In this document: one piece after another, positions 32,427 to 33,842 of the stretch | How the letters are laid out: each line of letters opens with the position of its first letter | Numbering within the stretch: the stretch's first letter is position 1 | Origin: Caballeronia sp. BR00000012568055 | GTDB lineage: Bacteria; Pseudomonadota; Gammaproteobacteria; Burkholderiales; Burkholderiaceae | NCBI RefSeq assembly: GCF_029439455.1 | Contig: NZ_JAQFVG010000105.1 | Span: forward strand, 1 to 33,842 | Length of the DNA: 33,842 bases | Direction: 5' to 3' | Notes under the pieces: generated by a model | Database searches by the model: none | What the model was told of the DNA's origin: nothing | Seen by the model: only the letters and a program-made list of their open reading frames with translations | Translations under genes and position numbers: made by a program

Positions 32427-33359
32427 ATGATCATCGACACAAGCTGTTATCCGACGAATCTCGTCGACCTCGCCTGGCGTCACGACGGCGAGCCTTTCTC
32501 GGGCGAACGCCTGATCGAAGTAATGGACGGGCCGTACATCATCAACGGCAAGCCGCGCCGTATCGACAAGGCCTTTATTCAGCCGCCGCAAGGCAACACC
32601 ATCTATACGTGGACCGACGGCGAACGCTCCGGCCGCGAGTCGATCGACGACTATATGGCGTACACGGTCGAGATGACGCAGAAGTATCCCGACCGTCTGC
32701 TCGGCTGCTTCGTCTACAACCCGCGTTGCGGTCCGGAAAACGGCGCGGACGCCATCGAGTTCTATGCGAAGGAACACGGCTTCAGGATGGTGCAGTTGCA
32801 GGCCAACATGCATGCATACCGGCCCGACCGTGCGCTCGACTGGCTGCGTCCCGCGTTGCGCAAATGCGCTGAGCTTGGGCTGATCGTCAAGCTGCATACA
32901 GGCGATGGTCCCTACAGCATTCCGAGCGAGTGGTATCCGCTGATTCGCGAGTTCCCGACGGTGCCGTTCATCATGGCTCACTTCGGAGTCCAGACGGGTG
33001 GCGTGTATTGCTTCGAGCCGTATCAGATGGCGCTGGATACGCCCAACGTGTATTGCGAATCGAGCTGGTGCCTGCAATCGCGCATCGTCGAATTTGCAAA
33101 GGTCTTGCCGACGCACAAGATTCTCTATGGATCGGACACGCCGCCCAACGAACCGGGCATGTGGCTGCGTCTGCTCGAAGTGCTCTGCCACGAGCCGCCG
33201 CAAGGCCTGAATCTCGACGAAGACACGCTCGAGGATTATCTCGGCAACAACCTCGCGCGCATGCTCGGCATCGAGCCGAGCGCACCGCCGCGAAGCGTGG
33301 AAGAAGCGCGCGCCTATCTCGATCAATGCAAGGAAAACGACTACGCAGGAGCACGCTGA
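32427..33359 (+). CDS. Amidohydrolase-2 family protein lacking the HxH motif (possible pseudoenzyme)
   Basis: A 310-residue TIM-barrel protein of the amidohydrolase-2 (ACMSD / resorcylate decarboxylase-like) family. It begins MIIDT-S6-C7-Y8-PTNLVD, where active members and the adjacent paralogue have HxH (H6, H8). It also reads Q123-L-Q125 where the paralogue has K-L-H. Other metal-site residues remain: H157 in KLHTGDGP, H185 in MAHFG and D237 in YGSDTPP. It is about 70% identical by hand count to the next gene over the visible overlap and overlaps it by one base (TGATG), so both are made together. It may be an inactive partner in a heteromer, an enzyme with altered metal binding, or a decaying copy. 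The frame is intact, which argues against decay. Confidence 0.85.
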   Translation: MIIDTSCYPTNLVDLAWRHDGEPFSGERLIEVMDGPYIINGKPRRIDKAFIQPPQGNTIYTWTDGERSGRESIDDYMAYTVEMTQKYPDRLLGCFVYNPRCGPENGADAIEFYAKEHGFRMVQLQANMHAYRPDRALDWLRPALRKCAELGLIVKLHTGDGPYSIPSEWYPLIREFPTVPFIMAHFGVQTGGVYCFEPYQMALDTPNVYCESSWCLQSRIVEFAKVLPTHKILYGSDTPPNEPGMWLRLLEVLCHEPPQGLNLDEDTLEDYLGNNLARMLGIEPSAPPRSVEEARAYLDQCKENDYAGAR

Positions 33360-33842
33360 TGATCATCGATACCCATCTGCATCCGACCAATCTCGTTGAC
33401 GAAGCCTGGCGTCATACGGGCGAACCGTTCACTGGCGAACGCCTGCTCAAGATGATGGACGGTCCGTACATCATCAACGGCAAGCCGCGCCGTATCGATA
33501 TGGGCTTTATTCAGCCGCCGCCAGGCAATACCGGTTATCGCGATGGCAACCGGCGCGGGCGCGAAGGCATTCGCGATTACATGTCGTATATCGCGGAACT
33601 CACGCAGAAATATCCGGACCGCTTTATCGGCAACTTCACGTATAACCCGCGCTGGGGTCCGGAGAACGGCGCGGCCGAGCTCGAATTCCATGTGAAGGAA
33701 TACGGCTTCAAGATGCTCAAGCTGCACGCGAACATGCACGGCTACCGGCCCGATCGCGCGCTCGACTGGCTGCGTCCCGCGATGAAGAAATGCGCTGAGC
33801 TAGGCGTGGTCGTGCTGATCCATACCGGCGACGGACCGTACA
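33359..33842 (+). CDS. Amidohydrolase-2 family metal-dependent hydrolase (3' end beyond window)
   Basis: The second copy of the tandem pair; 161 codons are visible. It starts MIIDTHLHPTNLVDEAWRHTGEPF and keeps the H6-x-H8 metal motif, the K-L-H at residues 121-123, and the IHTGDGPY segment seen just before the window ends. The ATG overlaps the preceding stop (TGATG) and AGGAG lies seven bases upstream. Related enzymes decarboxylate or hydrolyse aromatic and carboxylic substrates. The divergent LysR gene and the upstream partner suggest one transcription unit; the substrate is unknown. Confidence 0.88.
   Translation, partial: MIIDTHLHPTNLVDEAWRHTGEPFTGERLLKMMDGPYIINGKPRRIDMGFIQPPPGNTGYRDGNRRGREGIRDYMSYIAELTQKYPDRFIGNFTYNPRWGPENGAAELEFHVKEYGFKMLKLHANMHGYRPDRALDWLRPAMKKCAELGVVVLIHTGDGPY

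Noticed and set aside
32427..33359. Frameshift or sequencing error as cause of the missing HxH
   Set aside because: The frame is intact on both sides, residues 1-5 and 9-13 match the paralogue exactly, and the change is three in-frame substitutions.

Overview
The window is high-GC DNA with dense, short-gapped gene blocks. The OmpC-type porin ending in HHLF, the many GntR/LysR/LacI regulators, the CbpA/CbpM pair and the pattern of ABC amino-acid importers suggest a Burkholderiaceae bacterium (Paraburkholderia, Caballeronia or Burkholderia). This assignment is inference from gene content, not from a search. No rRNA, tRNA, CRISPR array, insertion sequence or phage gene was seen. The region reads as accessory catabolic chromosome.

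Region A (1-11317) is a GntR-controlled catabolic island. It holds a family-3 substrate-binding protein and a polar-amino-acid ABC permease (cut by the left edge), an FAD amine-oxidase-like protein, a Gfo/Idh/MocA dehydrogenase, a GntR regulator, an aldonolactone-oxidase-like flavoprotein, a DapA/NanA-family lyase, an enolase-superfamily enzyme, an Ldh-family dehydrogenase and a second GntR regulator. Four intergenic regions share a 14-bp dyad close to GGTAATCGATTACC, and two promoters share a second element, TTTATACAAAAC. The transcription units therefore look like one regulon for one unidentified substrate.

Region B (11732-18341) is a plus-strand run encoding a complete ABC importer (binding protein, two permeases, ATPase), an M20-family carbamoylase/allantoate-amidohydrolase-like enzyme, a DUF1989 protein, an XRE-cupin regulator and a Mn-dependent ureohydrolase. 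It looks like uptake and nitrogen release from a guanidino or ureido compound.

Region C (18365-24299) is a minus-strand operon of NCS2 nucleobase permease, ATZ/TRZ-type amidohydrolase, TauE/SafE-like carrier and porin. It faces a LacI-family regulator across an intergenic region with two CCCAAATCGATTTGGG-type operators. It looks like a nucleobase or N-heterocycle import-and-hydrolysis system.

Region D (24324-27631) holds an EAL-domain protein, a cysteine-rich secreted protein of unknown function, and the DnaJ-like chaperone CbpA with its modulator CbpM.

Region E (27655-33842) has a two-subunit Tat-exported molybdenum hydroxylase (IorAB type), two convergent LysR regulators whose 3' ends overlap, and a tandem pair of amidohydrolase-2 family paralogues. 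The first paralogue has lost the HxH metal motif that the second keeps. The second is cut by the right edge. This pair is the most unusual item in the window.
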